NCBI GenBank assembly: GCA_022496805.1
Contig: CM040100.1
Coordinates: 19,993,009-20,057,008, forward strand
From: Pohlia nutans
Taxonomy: Eukaryota; Streptophyta; Bryopsida; Bryales; Mniaceae
Reading direction: 5' to 3'
Length of the DNA stretch: 64,000 nucleotides
A program made the position numbers and the translations under genes. Under the pieces are notes generated by a model that was given only the letters and a program-made list of their open reading frames with translations, was not told where the DNA came from and ran no database searches. This document shows, in pieces, positions 10,490 through 24,529 of the stretch; the stretch's first letter is position 1, and the number at the start of each line of letters is the position of its first letter.

Positions 10490-13400
10490 TCAAGGAGACG
10501 TCCTGCTTTCACCGACTGCAGCAATATGCTCACTGCTTTGGTCTTCTTCAGCAAAATGCTCACTACTTTGGTCTTCTTCAGCATCATGATCTTCAGCAAC
10601 AAAATCTTGCACGGCGGATTCGTCTCCATCAGCAGCAACGTGCATTTCATCTCCATCTTCATGCTCCAGATTACCTTCTTTCATCGTCTCTGTTTGGGCT
10701 GGACGTCCCCAGTTGTTCTTTTTCTGTATTTTGGCAATGATCTCTCTCGTAGCTGCTAACCGGACATCGTCATCAGGGACATTTCTCTCCTGCGCATAGC
10801 ATCATGTGATAGTGAAATCAAATGAGAACTTTTCCTTTGACATGGAAAGATCGTTTATACTATTGTAGTGTTTAAAAGTAGCGGGCACAAAAACAACGAA
10901 AGGTATGAGGAATACAACAGAGAAAGATAGAGAAGCAACTAGGGAGGATAGGCAGACCTGCAAGCCATTTCTATAGGCTGAAAGAGATTTGACAGAGGGC
11001 CGTAGATTTCGCTTGTGCATCATATCCCAGATACAATTTGCAGTGGCATAGTCTCCTTCCTGTGACAATGGAGTCAAGTCAAGCACCTAGATTCAAACAT
11101 CCACCATATACCGTAATCCATCTGGAATTATGTTGCTTCCGTTTGAAAATCGGATGAAATGGAGGAAAAAAAAGTGGGCATACCTTATCCAACGAAGCAA
11201 GGAAAAGAAAGCTAGGTCCGAAACTTGTGTTCAAAAAGAATCCCCTGTCACTCATTTGCTCCTGAGGAACAAAATCACAAAAGATCAGACTGCCTTCCCA
11301 AAAGGATAAAATACACAATGCAAACAACTGTCATAGAATCTACAGGTTGCTATTGGAGACCCATACCAGAAGCTTTTTAGCGGCAGCCATATTAGCAGGA
11401 GTGCGCCGTTGAAGTAAGCTTTCAATCAAAGTCTGCACCAGCCACACAAGTGAAGCAATCCCGTTATATAGGCTTTCTCTGCCAATTGAAAGATCGTTTT
11501 CCTCCACGATGACAGCCAAATTTACACCAAAGCTAAATCAAGAAAAACTGGATGAACAGATGGCCAGACCTTGAACAAGCCCTTATAACATGTTTGGACC
11601 TAAAAGACGTGATAAGTCAAAGTTGAGGGTAAATTCGTGCAAGGAAGGACTTACCATGTAAAGACTTAATGATGGATTCTTGCCAGCCTTGGTGTATTCA
11701 TCCACAACTTCCACAGCTTTCTCAAATTGACGGCGCCCTACGTAAGCCCTTCAAAGAAGAAGCACGTTCTAGAGTTAGTTCCTGTAAAACTAACTCTAGA
11801 AAGCAGTAAAAAGCAGTAAAGCACATAACATTCGAATATCAGTAAATTCTGTCGGCACCTCTCAATGACATCACTTACCTGACAAGTTCAGTGACGCAAG
11901 TGGCATCCAGTTGGTGATTATCCTGTTTCAACATTTCAATGATCTTCTCCACTGCCTGTAACCAGCCATAAAATATGCAGGTGAGGAACTTCACGTGCCA
12001 TAAAGCAAAACTCCATGTAAAAAGGTGAAACCACATCTTCCAAAGACTAGAACTATAGACCACATATGTATACGTGAACAACAAAACTAAAAAAAAACTA
12101 TTGATTTTTCTCCGCTCTTCGTTATCATGTCCACTAACCTCAATATTTCCCAGCTCTCCACAAGCCCGTAATGCAGAATAGTAGACATTAAGTCGACGAT
12201 TCACATAGCTTCGAGTAGGTTGAAGCCCTCCTCCTGTAACGAGATTCGCTAGCTCCTCCTCAAACTCTTGTCGACCTTCAGCTTCACCTGTCGATGTGTC
12301 ACAACCCTTCGACTGTTCCAGAAGCTCGAATATCTGTAAACAAACTTGGGTTACTATCAAGTACCCCAATGCACACACATCGATCACAAGATGATCTGCA
12401 ATATAATCAGAGTGAGCCTGTTGAATGAGATAGCAAAGGTAAAAATGATGGGAAAACATGAGTTTATATGACATATCATGCTAACCTTCTGAAATGTCAC
12501 ATGATTAACGGGGCGGCTGTTCTTATGAGATTCAATGAGTGCAGCATAGCATGAACTGTTTAGGGTCAAACCAAAAGCTGCCATCCTTTGCACCACACCA
12601 TAGCTGTCGAACAAAGTCACAGGACTTGAATTAGGATACTGTGAATCGTTTTGAACAATAAATCAATCACAAATGCACGTCTTTGTTACATTCACAAGGT
12701 AAGCTATAATCAAAGTGGGAACGTACCGGAAAGACAGGAGAGAGAGGAAATCCACACTACTAAATCATTTTAACAAAAACAAAAGTAAAAATGACTTCAA
12801 TGAGACAGCTGAATATGTGTCGGTGAGAAGAAACATACGCTACTTCTACACGGCCAGCTGTACCACATGCGTTTAAAAGTGCAAGGAACGTGCGGTGGGT
12901 TGGCTTCATTCCATTTGCCTCCATCTCTGCTGCTACCTAAAGATACCAATGATAACAATGAAGCAGATTCGCGGGATAAGTACAATAGGAGAAGTAACAT
13001 TCTATCTTTTCAAAGACTCACCTCCTGGACCGCCCCTATTTAAATATTTCCTGACAACCTCTTGGTAATTGAATGCAATTTGAGATACTTCTGGTGACAA
13101 GTATTTGTTTAACCTCGAAAATCACTTTGTGCTAGATAATTTACCCGAAAAGCACGTTCCATCTGGTTGGCTTGTCCACATGTTGAGATGATACAGTTAT
13201 AAAGCACAACCTGAACAGAACCACGCATTTTGAATTCCAGAATCAGTAGTGGATTTGCACGAATTATCTCGTCACAACTGCAAATGCGATTAACTCATAC
13301 ACTAAAAACATTTGTCTGCCCCGATAAAAAAAAAATTAAAAAAACAGTGAGCATGAGGAGAGAAAGAAAAACAGCACTTACATCAGGTTGAAGACCCATG

Positions 13401-15155
13401 GCTTTCATTTCATCAAAAAAATACATCGCGTCCTGCAGCCTTTGACCTTTCATGCATCCAGTAATAAGAGTATGGAAAGTGTTCCTTATTGGTCGAACTC
13501 CATCCAGCAGCATGTCTTCATACACATCCCGCATCAAATAAGGCCTGCAAACGCCCAACAAGTGACAAGCCTCTAATCAATTCCCCTCAGCATCCGTGGA
13601 CAAGTACATAAGGTAGAGAATACTAAAACCGTGAGGGACCTGATCCCGTCTCCTAAACTGAACCCTGTTACCCCAGCAATTTATCTGTTCATACACTTAG
13701 TTGGAATTCAATTAGCAAGTTGGGTGTAAGCATGATCTGGCTAAATGTCTGTAGCCACTGATCTTCGGATGAAACGACTTTATATATGACATTCGATTTT
13801 GAATGATAGCATGGGAAATTCATATGTAGTGATAAAAATTTGATCTCAACAAATTATGACTCTTATACCCAAAGTGATCCCTCAACAGCGATCACCCCAT
13901 GAAAACACAAACCTACACATTGGTTAAAATACTTAATGCAACGCAAATAGTATCCTCTACGTTAGCTATGATTCTGAACGAAGGCAAAATCGAGAAGACG
14001 TATTACTGAAGAAGGCCATACTTACCGCTTGCTCTGGTTCAGTCCGTCTAGCACCTTGTTGTACTCATAAATATTGTTGGCATAGTTACGCATTGCATAA
14101 GCCGTTGCATTAGAATCGACAGAGTAGTTCCGCCGGGCACCAAACGTTGTCTGATCTTCCCTGTTTACATGAATTTACTTTAAACCTGAATGAAGATAGT
14201 TCTTACCAAAAATAATCATCAATTTTTTGCGGTTTGATTTCGATTCATGAAAGAGTCTGTCACAGCTGCGACTATAATCGACTGCTTAAAAGAGGAATCT
14301 ACAAACCTGGATAACGCCACGTTCACTGGATCCCATACTGGTGAACCCGAGTTCGTTACCTGCAGAGTATAATTATAATTGCCTAAGTTCAGTACCCTTC
14401 AATAGAGACTGGAAAAGAATTGCAAATGCAAGGTCTGCTCATTTATTGCAAGATTATCAATATAAAGTAGGTACACCCAAAAGCATCACTTGATCAGATG
14501 TTTCCCTGTTTTACATTCCCTTACTCAATATGTACCTATTGTCAAAGAAACAATACCAATAAAACCTTGACTCTTCATAACTTTTGCACGCCGTATCCAA
14601 ATAATGCAGTCTTTGGTGCATTGGAATTTTCTACCATTTTCCATATAAGAAATTATCCAGTCTAATAATAGGAACTATGCAACGCCATTCGGAGTGTCCC
14701 TCCCTTATTTCATTGCAACATAATAGATGTAAACCTCATTGTCGCAAAAAGCAGGAGGAACTAGCCAGAACGCGAGAAGAATTTATTACAAACCTTCGCA
14801 AAAACCTAAACCCTAAACCCTAAAATTCACGAGGAGTCTCCAGCATTGTCCGAAACTCAAACAATCTCCCAAAATCAGTAGCAAGATCATAATTGAAAAA
14901 CCGAGGAACTAGTCCACACTATTGCAAACCCCGCCAAAACCCTAAACCCTAAAATTCAAAAACCCGCGATCAAAACTCCCATGAGGCTCCAGCATTGTCC
15001 GAAATCTGCGAGAATGCCAACCATTGTTTTTTCAATTCGAGGAATGGCATTCGTACCTTCTCAGCAGCTGCAAAAGTGCTGGCGAATGCATGCGAGGAAG
15101 AAGGGCTGGGGCGAATCGAGAAGCGCGCGAGGCGCTGCACCACTGCCCGCCTCAT
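10490..15155 (-). CDS. Mitochondrial P-class pentatricopeptide repeat protein
   Basis: Fourteen exons join without frame breaks to 547 residues: 15155-15057, 14359-14307, 14160-14026, 13544-13382, 13210-13145, 12936-12839, 12603-12486, 12333-12139, 11955-11879, 11748-11655, 11432-11367, 11261-11184, 11059-10958, 10789-10490. All introns are GT-AG. The first 33 residues (MRRAVVQRLARFSIRPSPSS...) are rich in Arg and Ser and lack acids until the end, as in a mitochondrial presequence. Residues ~83-245 hold typical PPR helices (YNKVLDGL, DVYEDMLLDGVRP, NTFHTLITGCMKGQRLQDA, LYNCIISTCGQ). Exon order and sequence recall the Arabidopsis family of At4g35850. PPR proteins bind organelle RNA; the target here is unknown. 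The C-terminal ~60 residues are strongly acidic with the repeat EEDQSSEH, which I do not know from homologues. Confidence 0.85.
13620..13745. repeat. Dispersed repeat, MITE-free copy of 6195-6520
   Basis: Shares the ordered blocks of the repeat at 6.2-6.5 kb but has no MITE at the corresponding position. It lies in PPR intron 3. Confidence 0.6.
14806..15003. repeat. Duplicated segment with CCCTAAA units in PPR intron 1
   Basis: CTAAACCCTAAA followed by TTCA and, further on, CTCCAGCATTGTCCGAAA occurs twice (about 14807-14858 and 14940-15003). The CCCTAAA units resemble plant telomere repeat or a telo-box; there are too few for a real telomeric tract. Confidence 0.55.
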
Positions 15156-18086
15156 TGCGATCGATTGAATGGATTTTTCTACTCCTTCCTCCGAGGTGCA
15201 GATTTTTGGTTGGGGCGCTGGCTGATTGAAGCGGCAGCAGCAGCGCCGATCGGCATACGAGAGACAACTCGGAAACAGGGTTTTACGAGAACGGGGAGGT
15301 CAGTCAGTGAGTGTGAGGGACGACGAAGCCTCACACATTCATCCACCATATTCATCCGAAATGTTCATCCATATTATTCATCCAACTGTTTAATTCTAAA
15401 TGTTCATCTGAAATCATAGTCACATAGTCCTAATAAAATAATAATAGTAACCAGTCTAGGGGACCATGGTGATTGAAGAGTCTGTTGGGTAGTTTGTCCC
15501 CGAGTCGTCTATCAATGTCTAGAGGGCATGGGTAGCGAGGTCTACCCTTGATGCCTCTGTAGAGGTAAACTCTAAAGTGGTCATATAGCCATCATATGGT
15601 ATGAGTGCTAGTATATGCTCCAACTTTAACACACGCTTCTCCAATGAGTTTTTTGCAATGAGTTTTCAAGCGAGGATGTGGCTCTTGTCTCCTTGAAGAA
15701 TGGTGGCAGAACATTGCGATTTCAATCCACGAGCAAAAGGTAGTTGTTTTGGTGAAAGTCTTGCAATTGTGAACCGGGATTATAGAATGCACAATGTAGA
15801 AACCGCGTCCCAAAATCTCGCTTCACAAGCTCGCACTTTGACACCCTTTATTAATCCATAGGATGAAATCCATCTACAAAGATAGATTTCATTAAGATAT
15901 ATATTAATATTTTAGCGTACTTTGTGAATATATTCACATATCTTCCACACAAGTTGAATACAATTGATATTGGTTAATCCCTAAAAGGCCAAAATGGCGT
16001 TTTTGAGGATAATGGACAATTTGTGTAGTTTGTATTCTTCTCATTGATACAATTTTTCATCGATTTTTTTAATGTTTTTATCATTGATTTTGAATGACTT
16101 TTAAAGATTTATAGTGTTAACATAGTCTTTACACTCGTGCCCAAGAGATGGGACGAATAATTCTCTTGGTCATGGCCTTTGGTCAAGAATCATAACTAAG
16201 AACCAAGTTTCGCATTAATTGGTCACTTCCAATAATGTAAAGGAAATTTAGCGAGGTTGATTTTTTAATGCATTTAAAAAAGAAAAAAGGTATATTTGAA
16301 AATTTATTCTTCCTTTGCACTCATCTTCTCTCCTATTTCTTTTCCTTCTTTCTTCACTGAAAAAAGGGGCATCAAGGGGACCAAAAAATTAATGGAACTT
16401 ACCCTATAAAAAATTACTTCGTATTAAATTGAATCACTCATGGAGCAGAAATTTCTCACCTCCAATTATGTATCTCACAACACACATGTAACTTAGTGCA
16501 CACATGTCCATGGCAACTCACCTGCAATTAAGTATCTTACCTCCAATTAACCTCTAAATGCCTACAACCCTCTCCATATTTGGAGAATTGCAAAGATGCA
16601 TTATAAAATCTGACTAAAAGGGATATTTTGAACTTAATGTATGAATAAAAGTTGTAAATTATGAATTTTAGATTCTATCCATACTGTTAAATCTGTGATT
16701 GCAGTTACCAATATTTTTGTATAAAATTTGAATCTTAATATTCAAAATTCTTTTGTAATTCAATTACGAATAAGATATTGACAATTTGAATGAAAATAAC
16801 AACATACAACAATGCACAGCATCTACAGCAATACACTGACGAGCGCCATGGCCAGCAAACAGCAACAACGTTCAGAAAACAGAGTGTATACAGATATCCC
16901 GATTAGGGTTTGATGATCTTTTATCATCCATATGTGAACAGAATTCATCCACAATTACATTCTAATACTCGAACCTTTCATCCATACATACGGATGACCG
17001 TGGATGAATATATGTGTCATTCGTTCCTTTTCCTTCTCTCTTCGCTTCCCGGCTTCAGTTGGACAGGGAGTTACGAACAAATGTGGTAGCGGATTGGCGT
17101 GCAGTGCACCATGCAAGGAAGCTCCGTTTCTCATTTGGACTATGAAGTTACCCGATTGAACGTCAGGCAATGCAGTTGAAGCCAGAGGCGAAGAAGAAGA
17201 TGAGACAGTGGAGCAGTGGCTGACAAACTAGGTGAGTCTGTGTTTTCATGTCAGTGCATGACTACTATCCGATTTGGGTTGCAATTTAGGGTTCAATGAT
17301 GCAACAAACAATCACGAAGTTTTCATGAATCATAGCAGAGCTCATGAGAAAGAGGTGCAAGTACATCTCCCAACTAAGTTCCCTTCTTGTGGGGTGTTGT
17401 GAGTTTATGTCTCTCGGTCACTCATCTGCACCTGATCTGCACTAGTGATCATCGGAGCTAGGGTTTCCATTGACGAGAGAATTAGCATCAGTGCCATTGA
17501 CTCTTTCGAATCTGATGTTTCGTTTGAAAATCATAGTTTAGGTGTACAATGCGAACGAGCGTGTAGATGGGAGAAACTATTATTTGAAGATCAGAAGCCC
17601 TCGTTTTGTAGCGCATGAAGTTGAGGACTGTATGAGTTTCTGCTTTTATTCTTCTGCCTTTGCAATCAAATATTCTGTACAGTTCGATGGCAATAAGCTT
17701 TCAATCATTCTAAGTGATCTCCTCGTCTTGCTCGTAATTCTATGGTCAAATTTTTGTAGCTACAGGGATAGTCATTTTTTTGTATTGAAATGTACACCGC
17801 TGGTACATTCTCTTCATAAAGAATACACTGAGCAGCACTCTAGCCAATACAACATAACTCCAAAAATCACAAGAAAACCTCCGACCTCAAACTAATTCAT
17901 CAATAAGTCAGAATCGCTACCTTTCATGCAGTAGTGGTTAAATTGATTACGCTGGTGTGTACATGATTTTTGCAATCTTGTTTACCTCAGGAAAATCATT
18001 CCCCGATTCATCTCTGACGGTATGGAATGCACAGGAGCTCATGATCGGTCGGTGTAATTGGTGTGATAGGGGAAGAGAGAGGGATC
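15156..18086. other. Intergenic region between PPR and ARV1 genes (divergent)
   Basis: The genes diverge, so both promoters should lie here. I see two left ends of TTAA-family elements (15978 and 16551) and AT-rich sequence, and no convincing gene. The 117-codon frame at 17542-17895 has no recognisable domain. Confidence 0.55.
16551..16795. mobile_element. Truncated TTAA-family element, related to 40512-41080
   Basis: TTAA then CCTCTAAATGCC, followed by blocks shared with the copy at 40512: TTGCAAAGATGCATTATAAAA, TGTATGAATAAAAGTT and TTTTGTAATTCAATTACGAA. The right half is missing. Confidence 0.65.
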
Positions 18087-20707
18087 ATGGGGAAACCAGA
18101 TGCGGGGTCTATGCGATGTGTCCATTGTGGGACTCCGGTGGCCGCCGTTTATGTGGAGTATTCTCCTGGCAACATCCGCCTCTCGGAATGCGTATGGCCA
18201 TCGCACCTTGTAGAACCTGCAATTCATTTCTTTCGGAAAAGTTAGGGTTTCGTTTTTTGATTGCTCTTTTGACATTGCAGGCTCAATGTGGATACGCAGC
18301 CGACGAGTATGTGGAGTGTGAGATGATGGTACTCACCCGATCCCTTTCTAATTTTTGTCCGAGGTTTAGGGTTTAAGGTATCTCTGGTGGGGATCTTGAT
18401 AGATGAATTTTTTTTGCTTCATAATATTCAGGAGCCATCATTGGGAATGCCTTTTGGCTCCATCCACTATGAAGAAGCTTCATCCAAGTTACAAATGAAT
18501 GGGAAAATGAATGGGAAACCATGGTAAACAGGAGAGGGTTGCAAGATGGCTATTGAGAATGGCAAAAGTATTTGGCCGTGGATAAATAAAGTTGGCATAA
18601 CCTTCCATGTGGTAGGGAAGTTGTTGGTTTGTCCTGGGTCACTTACATGTACAAGTAATATATACTTGTAGTTGTTGGTCAAAGATGGTAGCTACAGATT
18701 GCATTGTGGATGATGATGGAGGATATTCTTGACATTCCAGGGCGGACCCAATGTTGGCTTCTGAATGTTATGTTGCGTTGTTAGTCTTTAGGAGGAGGTA
18801 ATTTGACTACTGTATGGTTGTGTTGCCACAGATCGTGGTGATTGACTTGATTCTTCACAAGCCAGAAGCGTACCGACACATCTTCTTCAATTATCCTCTC
18901 CTTCACAAGCTGAATATGCTGGTACTAGTACTCCTCATATTTCAGTCAATTATCTAATTAGGGTGCTGCAGTTTTGGAGAATAGTCTTGATCAGTTCTGT
19001 TTGTGATGTCTGAATCCACATCACCCTCATTGGCAGGAATTCGTGTGGAAGACGAGCCTCCTTGTTCTACTTCTAGATTCATGTACGACGTTCTTCCAAA
19101 CTCATTGGTGCTCGTTGTTGAAATGCGGTGCTAGCATTGTTCAAAACTCCATCTAATTACTATCAAAATTGGTTATCCTTGTGGCTTTATGGATTTTCAG
19201 TTGTGACTTTTAGAAACTATTTTCTGCACAATGTCCTAATTCCGACACCCTAGAATCTTGAACAGGGAGTACATAATAGTTCTCAGAGTAATTGCTTTCA
19301 GCGGTGTGATTATGTTGTTTGTTTCCTTATCCGGCCCTGCGTGATTCTTGTCTCAAAGTACTAGTCCTCTCTTAGAGATTTCAAATTGTATTTCCCACAT
19401 TTCTGGAACACAACTCTTGAACTCTAATACTGCTGTATTGATTATTCGGATGTACACTACCTGAAGATCTGAAAAAGTTTTGGTTTTAGGTCATCTACCC
19501 AAAACAAACTTTGAACCCTCACAAACAATGCATTCTTTACTGTGTTGGAATCCTCTTGGCTTTGTGAATAAGAATGTATAAAATTTTGACAATTCTAATA
19601 ATAGAAATTATGCAAAATGTGTTGATGTAAGGTTCTCCTACTTTAGGTGATCATTTTGACTGAAATTGCATGGTTTTGCAGGTAAAATCTGTTTACGAGG
19701 TGTAGGGAAGGCTGATGTCGTTCGGTGGGAAAGTCTTGCTTTGTTCCTCTCTACTGCAGGGAAGGTGGGTTTCAATCCTCATCACATATCTCATTGTGTA
19801 CAAATTCTTGATATCGTGAAGTTGATGTAAAATATACCCTACTGAGAGGTCACAGAATAGTTTAATCATATGTCCATCTTCCAGCACTTTGTAATCCTGG
19901 AGTTTAAGTTGTCAATGCATAGAGCCACTTACAACCTCTACTGGTGGGCTTTTCCTTGCAGGTCGTGTTCAAAGTAGGACTGGTCAACATGGTATTTTTA
20001 TTTACGGTGTTTGCATTGACGTATGTCTTACCAAATATCGGTCCTTATGCGAAGTCCAAGTAAGTGAATCACCTAACTGCACTGTCTCAAATTCTTCTTG
20101 GTCTTAATATCATGAATTCCGAACTGATTTTCACGGATGGCTCCAGGTGGACAGATTTGCTTATGGCGGTTGTGCTTTCTAGCTATTTCAAGATGTTTGT
20201 ATTTGCAATGATGGTAAGACATCGCCCCACTGATGCATTGTGGTTTTTAACTTTTCGTTGTACTGTATATTTTCAATCTACTGATTCTAAATGAATGGCA
20301 GGTTTGGGAGTTTTCACCTCTAATGGCACTCATCATTGACATGCTTGTATTGTCATCAAATACCGTGGCTTTAAAAGGTACGGCCTTCGCTTAAGATCAC
20401 CCCTTACACAACTACTGTACTGTCATTAAAACCAGGATTTCAGCCAATTGTAATGTTGTAGCGTATTTACATTGTTTCATCTTTGGAGCTTTTTTTGACG
20501 TGTCATTTGTGGAGATATTTGATGCTTACATTGAGACTTGGATCCTCTGGAAGGCTTTGTTTTTTGGGTGGGGCCTTACTAATTCCTCTTCTGTTCTCTT
20601 CATTCTCAGTGATGTTGAATACCAGCACTCCGATTGCTGCTACTGCCATAGCTGCAGGTGCTCTCTTCAGAACACTATGCCGGTCTTTGATAGACCTGGT
20701 TCTATAG
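18087..20707 (+). CDS. ARV1: ARV1 family lipid/sterol homeostasis protein
   Basis: Nine exons, 18087-18191, 18281-18328, 18832-18921, 19037-19127, 19682-19764, 19962-20059, 20147-20213, 20302-20377 and 20610-20707, join in frame to 251 residues. The N-terminal zinc-ribbon-like motif has CVHC (residues 11-14) and CAQC (35-38), around VYVEYSPGNIRLSEC, followed by ADEYVECEMM and VVIDLILHKPEAYRHIFFN; this order is diagnostic of the ARV1 homology domain. Several hydrophobic segments follow (SLLVLLLDS, MVFLFTVFALTYVLP, LLMAVVLSSYF, MALIIDMLVL, AATAIAAGAL), as expected of this ER membrane protein involved in sterol and sphingolipid homeostasis. The 19127/19682 junction was chosen because it keeps the frame; it is the least certain. 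A second, upstream GTG in frame was not preferred over ATG 18087. Confidence 0.88.
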
Positions 20708-21138
20708 CTTTGTAAATGAAAAACTTCACTACGATAATGTGTATTTTATACAAATGCAATGCTGTTTCGTGAGATGAGACTGACATTCTCGAGGAGCTGC
20801 TTTAACTCTCTTGGAAAAGGAATTCATATTCGTTTTGTGCAAGAAGGATGATTCTGATGACGAGGTTAGTTTATAAGCAGTTTATATCAATCTCAATCCA
20901 CATGGTTCATCATTGATTCTTCACCTAGTTTTCAAAGTTTTTGAGATAAGATAGAAACACCTAAAACCATCAAAATAAACAAATTCAACGTACTTGGGGG
21001 CACTTTTTCAAGGTAGAATATTTTTTATTGTATTAGCAATTGAAAATGCTGGTTTTACAAGGAAAGTAAATAAAATAATGAATACCGGTAAGTCATGTAT
21101 TTGCCATGAATTTTCAAAGTAGGAGTGGCATAGACCAA

Positions 21139-21490
21139 CCCCTAAATGCCCAACCATCCATTTTCTAGATGATGTATACAACCGAACTTTGTTTTCTCAT
21201 CTTTCATGGACTTTTTGAAGTGTGGGTTTTTTACTACACATTTTATGGGAAGTTTGCTTTATGCATGTGTGATCTGATTAGAAAGGGGATGATTTGTGAA
21301 AATTCTATGCCTCATTTCATGTTGTAGTGATTCACCAAAAATTTCTAAGATCTTAGTTCAAAAGTGCTTTTGAAAAAACCAACTCATAAAATTAAGCAAC
21401 CAAAAAATCTCCAAAAAACCACTACACTTAGAGTATTACATTTCAACATATTGCAACAAATTTCATCTATAGATTGTCAGTATACTTATT
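21139..21490. mobile_element. TTAA-family relic, inverted partial copy of 40512-41080
   Basis: CCCCTAAATGCCCAACC begins the element, preceded by CCAA instead of TTAA. Following blocks (TTTTTACTACACATTTTATGGGAAGTT, ATGCCTCATTTCATGTTGTAGTG, and AAAAAATCTCCAAAAA) match the reverse complement of the right half of the copy at 40.5-41.1 kb. Confidence 0.6.
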
Positions 21491-24400
21491 TGTAATTAAA
21501 TTATAAAAGTATTTTGAATTTTAAGTTTCAAAATTTACACAAAAATAGTGGTGATAGCAATTGTACACCAAGTTCAAAATGTAAACCAATGGCAAATAAG
21601 TTTGGGGATGATTTAAAAGAATTTAATGGGATAGTTTTAGAGCAAGTCTACATAGCAAGAATGGGTGCAAAGATGGAATAGGGTGAGTTACAAAATTAAG
21701 TCAGTGTTTGGATCATTTTCATTGAAAGAGTTGTACAATAATCACATGTGAATAAAATTCAAAAGTGTAAACACAAAAGTTTTAGTTTACAAGAGAGTTA
21801 ACTGAAAAGCCAGCCCAAAGAAGAAAGTTTTGGCAAACTGGTGTTAAATTCCTCTTGAACTCATATTGAAATATAAATAGACCAAACACTAGTCTATGAT
21901 GAGTTGGGAGACAATCTAAAGCAAAGCACTGTCATCATTGTCCATACCTTGCTATGACTCCCACACCTTCCACCAAAATTCCAAGCCCACGGCCCAGAAG
22001 GGAATAATCTATGACACAACACTATTCAACCCAAGTATAGTTCAATAGAGAGGTTAGAAGTAGAGCAAAAAGGGAGGTTAGATGTGCTTCCTTTATGTTA
22101 ATTCAAATGTGTTATATATTTGAAAAAAAAAATCAATTTAAATAGTATTATTGTTTCTAAACAAGTAAATAAATTTCAAAATTGACCATGCCATTGATTT
22201 AGTTTTGGGCCTTGTTCTCACAATTTTTGAAATATTTTTGAAAAATTAACTTGTTTTTTCAAGCAACAACCATTCCAATATGTTTTGAGATGTTGGTATA
22301 GATCATTTAAGTTTCAACCTAACTAATATTTGAAAACACAACGATCAAAATATTTGAAATATTTATAAAATATAACAAAATGTATAAGACACTAGTTTGA
22401 ATGTTGTTAGAAGAATTTTGTTGGAATCAAGAATATGGGCCATTTATTACCATAAATATCTATAGGGTGCAATTTAAGTAGCTGTTGCATTCATTTTTTA
22501 AGGTTTTGGAAAACATATGAAATTTTGTTATGTAAGTCTCTGTAGAAAATATCTTAATTTCCAAAGGACTGGAGGTGTGTTTGTTCCAAAAATACACCAA
22601 AACTGCCATTCTAGTGCATTGAGCCAAAGAAATTCTTTTTCTATATTTAAACATATGATCTTGTAAAAAACTAGTATTAAAACATGTAGTAAAAAGTACA
22701 ACAACTTTAGATTGCGAGATATTAGCATTTAAGAGCTTTGAAAAATAATTGTACCTTGCCAAATTGGGCCTAGGAATTTTGAATCCTTTTAACTTAAATT
22801 CTTTGCACTATAGAATTTGATGGTTGAATCCTTTATATTTCCAGAGAGTTAGGAAAAAAATTTAGAAACAATTAATTTGATTTTCAGTTGTTTAAAAAGA
22901 GTTGTTAAGTAAAATAAGGTACAAGATGCATGGAAAAATTAAATCGTTGATTGATAGGTGATGAATTCATAAATTAATGGGCTGTTGAAAAAAGATATTT
23001 GCTTGTTTTTGTCTTGAATTAGTGTTAATCAATATTATGAGTACTTCTAGGCCTATGAGTGATGTAGGAGAAATCAATTTCATTTGTTCAAACGTTGACA
23101 AAATTGAATGGCTTTATATAAAAATTGAGTACTAACAAATAGTTACTATTACTAATAGTATTCAATTTTGTATTATTGGTTGGATTGTGCCAAAACATGA
23201 TATGTCAACTTTTTTATTTTTAAGAATTAAAAAAAAATAGAAAAACGAACTAAAAATTGGTCTATTGTCCAATTCAAAGGAGCTCTTAGAATACCATTTT
23301 AATTTCTAAACTCACTTGGCTTTTGTGTTGTCTACAACAATCACAAAGAAGCCTGCTTTAGGTTCTTGTAGAAAATAGTCAATTTATGATTTATAGAAGA
23401 TTTTCACACAATATGTGTTAATCCGTTAAATAATTGCAAACCCCAATTTCTAAAATTAGACTCCAAGAATTTGATACCTGGCTAGCAATATTAAAAACTC
23501 AAGGAATTCAAGAGCATAACATCTGCTTGAAGGTTCTTTTTTCATAGTAGATTCACTATTTTTGCAAATTCTCCAAAATTGTGTCAATGTTTTTAAAGAT
23601 ATTTTTTTACCGCCTTGGTTATAAATTTCAAGGCTATCTGAGCTATGATCCAAAATCCATGGCCAAAATGCTATTTGAAAATTAGGGCCTTTGTAACAAA
23701 AAGAAAATAAAAAGACAAGTGTTTCTTTCAATCATCTAAATGTGTTGTACAATAATTATATTTGGCAATGGCTAGTGTATTGTAGAAGAAGCCTCAGTTG
23801 ACTAGAGTTGAACAATTTCAAGATTTGTGTATTAGAGTTGGATAGTTCTAAGATTTGTGCATTGGCATTAGAAAACTCTAAGTAGATGATAAGAGTGTAT
23901 TGGAGTTTAAAATATTCAAGATCTTTGTATCAAAATTAGGCAATTCAAAGAGAATGACAAGTACACTGGATTTAGGCAGCTTCAATAAGATAACATGTGC
24001 ACTAGCATGGAATTGCAAACCTCCATATAAGTGGATGAGTTCAACCTTCATAGAAGCAGCCGCAAGTAAGTGAAAACTTAGCTAAGTTCGGCCATTGTAG
24101 TATTCAATGAAAGAAATTAACCTAAAACCGCATTGGGAAAGAAATGCAACTCAACAATCCTTTGCAGTACCACAATTTAAAACAACGCTATCCTCTTGAA
24201 TCGGCACATCAATAAAGCACCGTAAAAATGAAAAATAAATATAAATTAAAAAGGAAATAAAGAATTCTAATGTATTCACTATTAATCTCTTATAACTTCA
24301 TTGTTGTTTTGCAATTCCATACAATTGCCCAACATGGATCAAGATAGTCTATTATATTCCTAGGCTAGCTCATATACTAGCAATGAATTCTCGTGACAAT

Positions 24401-24529
24401 AAAGTGAGTTATTTTTCAAAAATTTCAATTTAAAAAAAAAAAAAGCTCATTTAAAAGAGGCTTCGTTTGGAAACTTAGATCGGACATATGGTTCAAAGAC
24501 TTCAAGGGCAAGTAAGATTTGGAAAAGGA

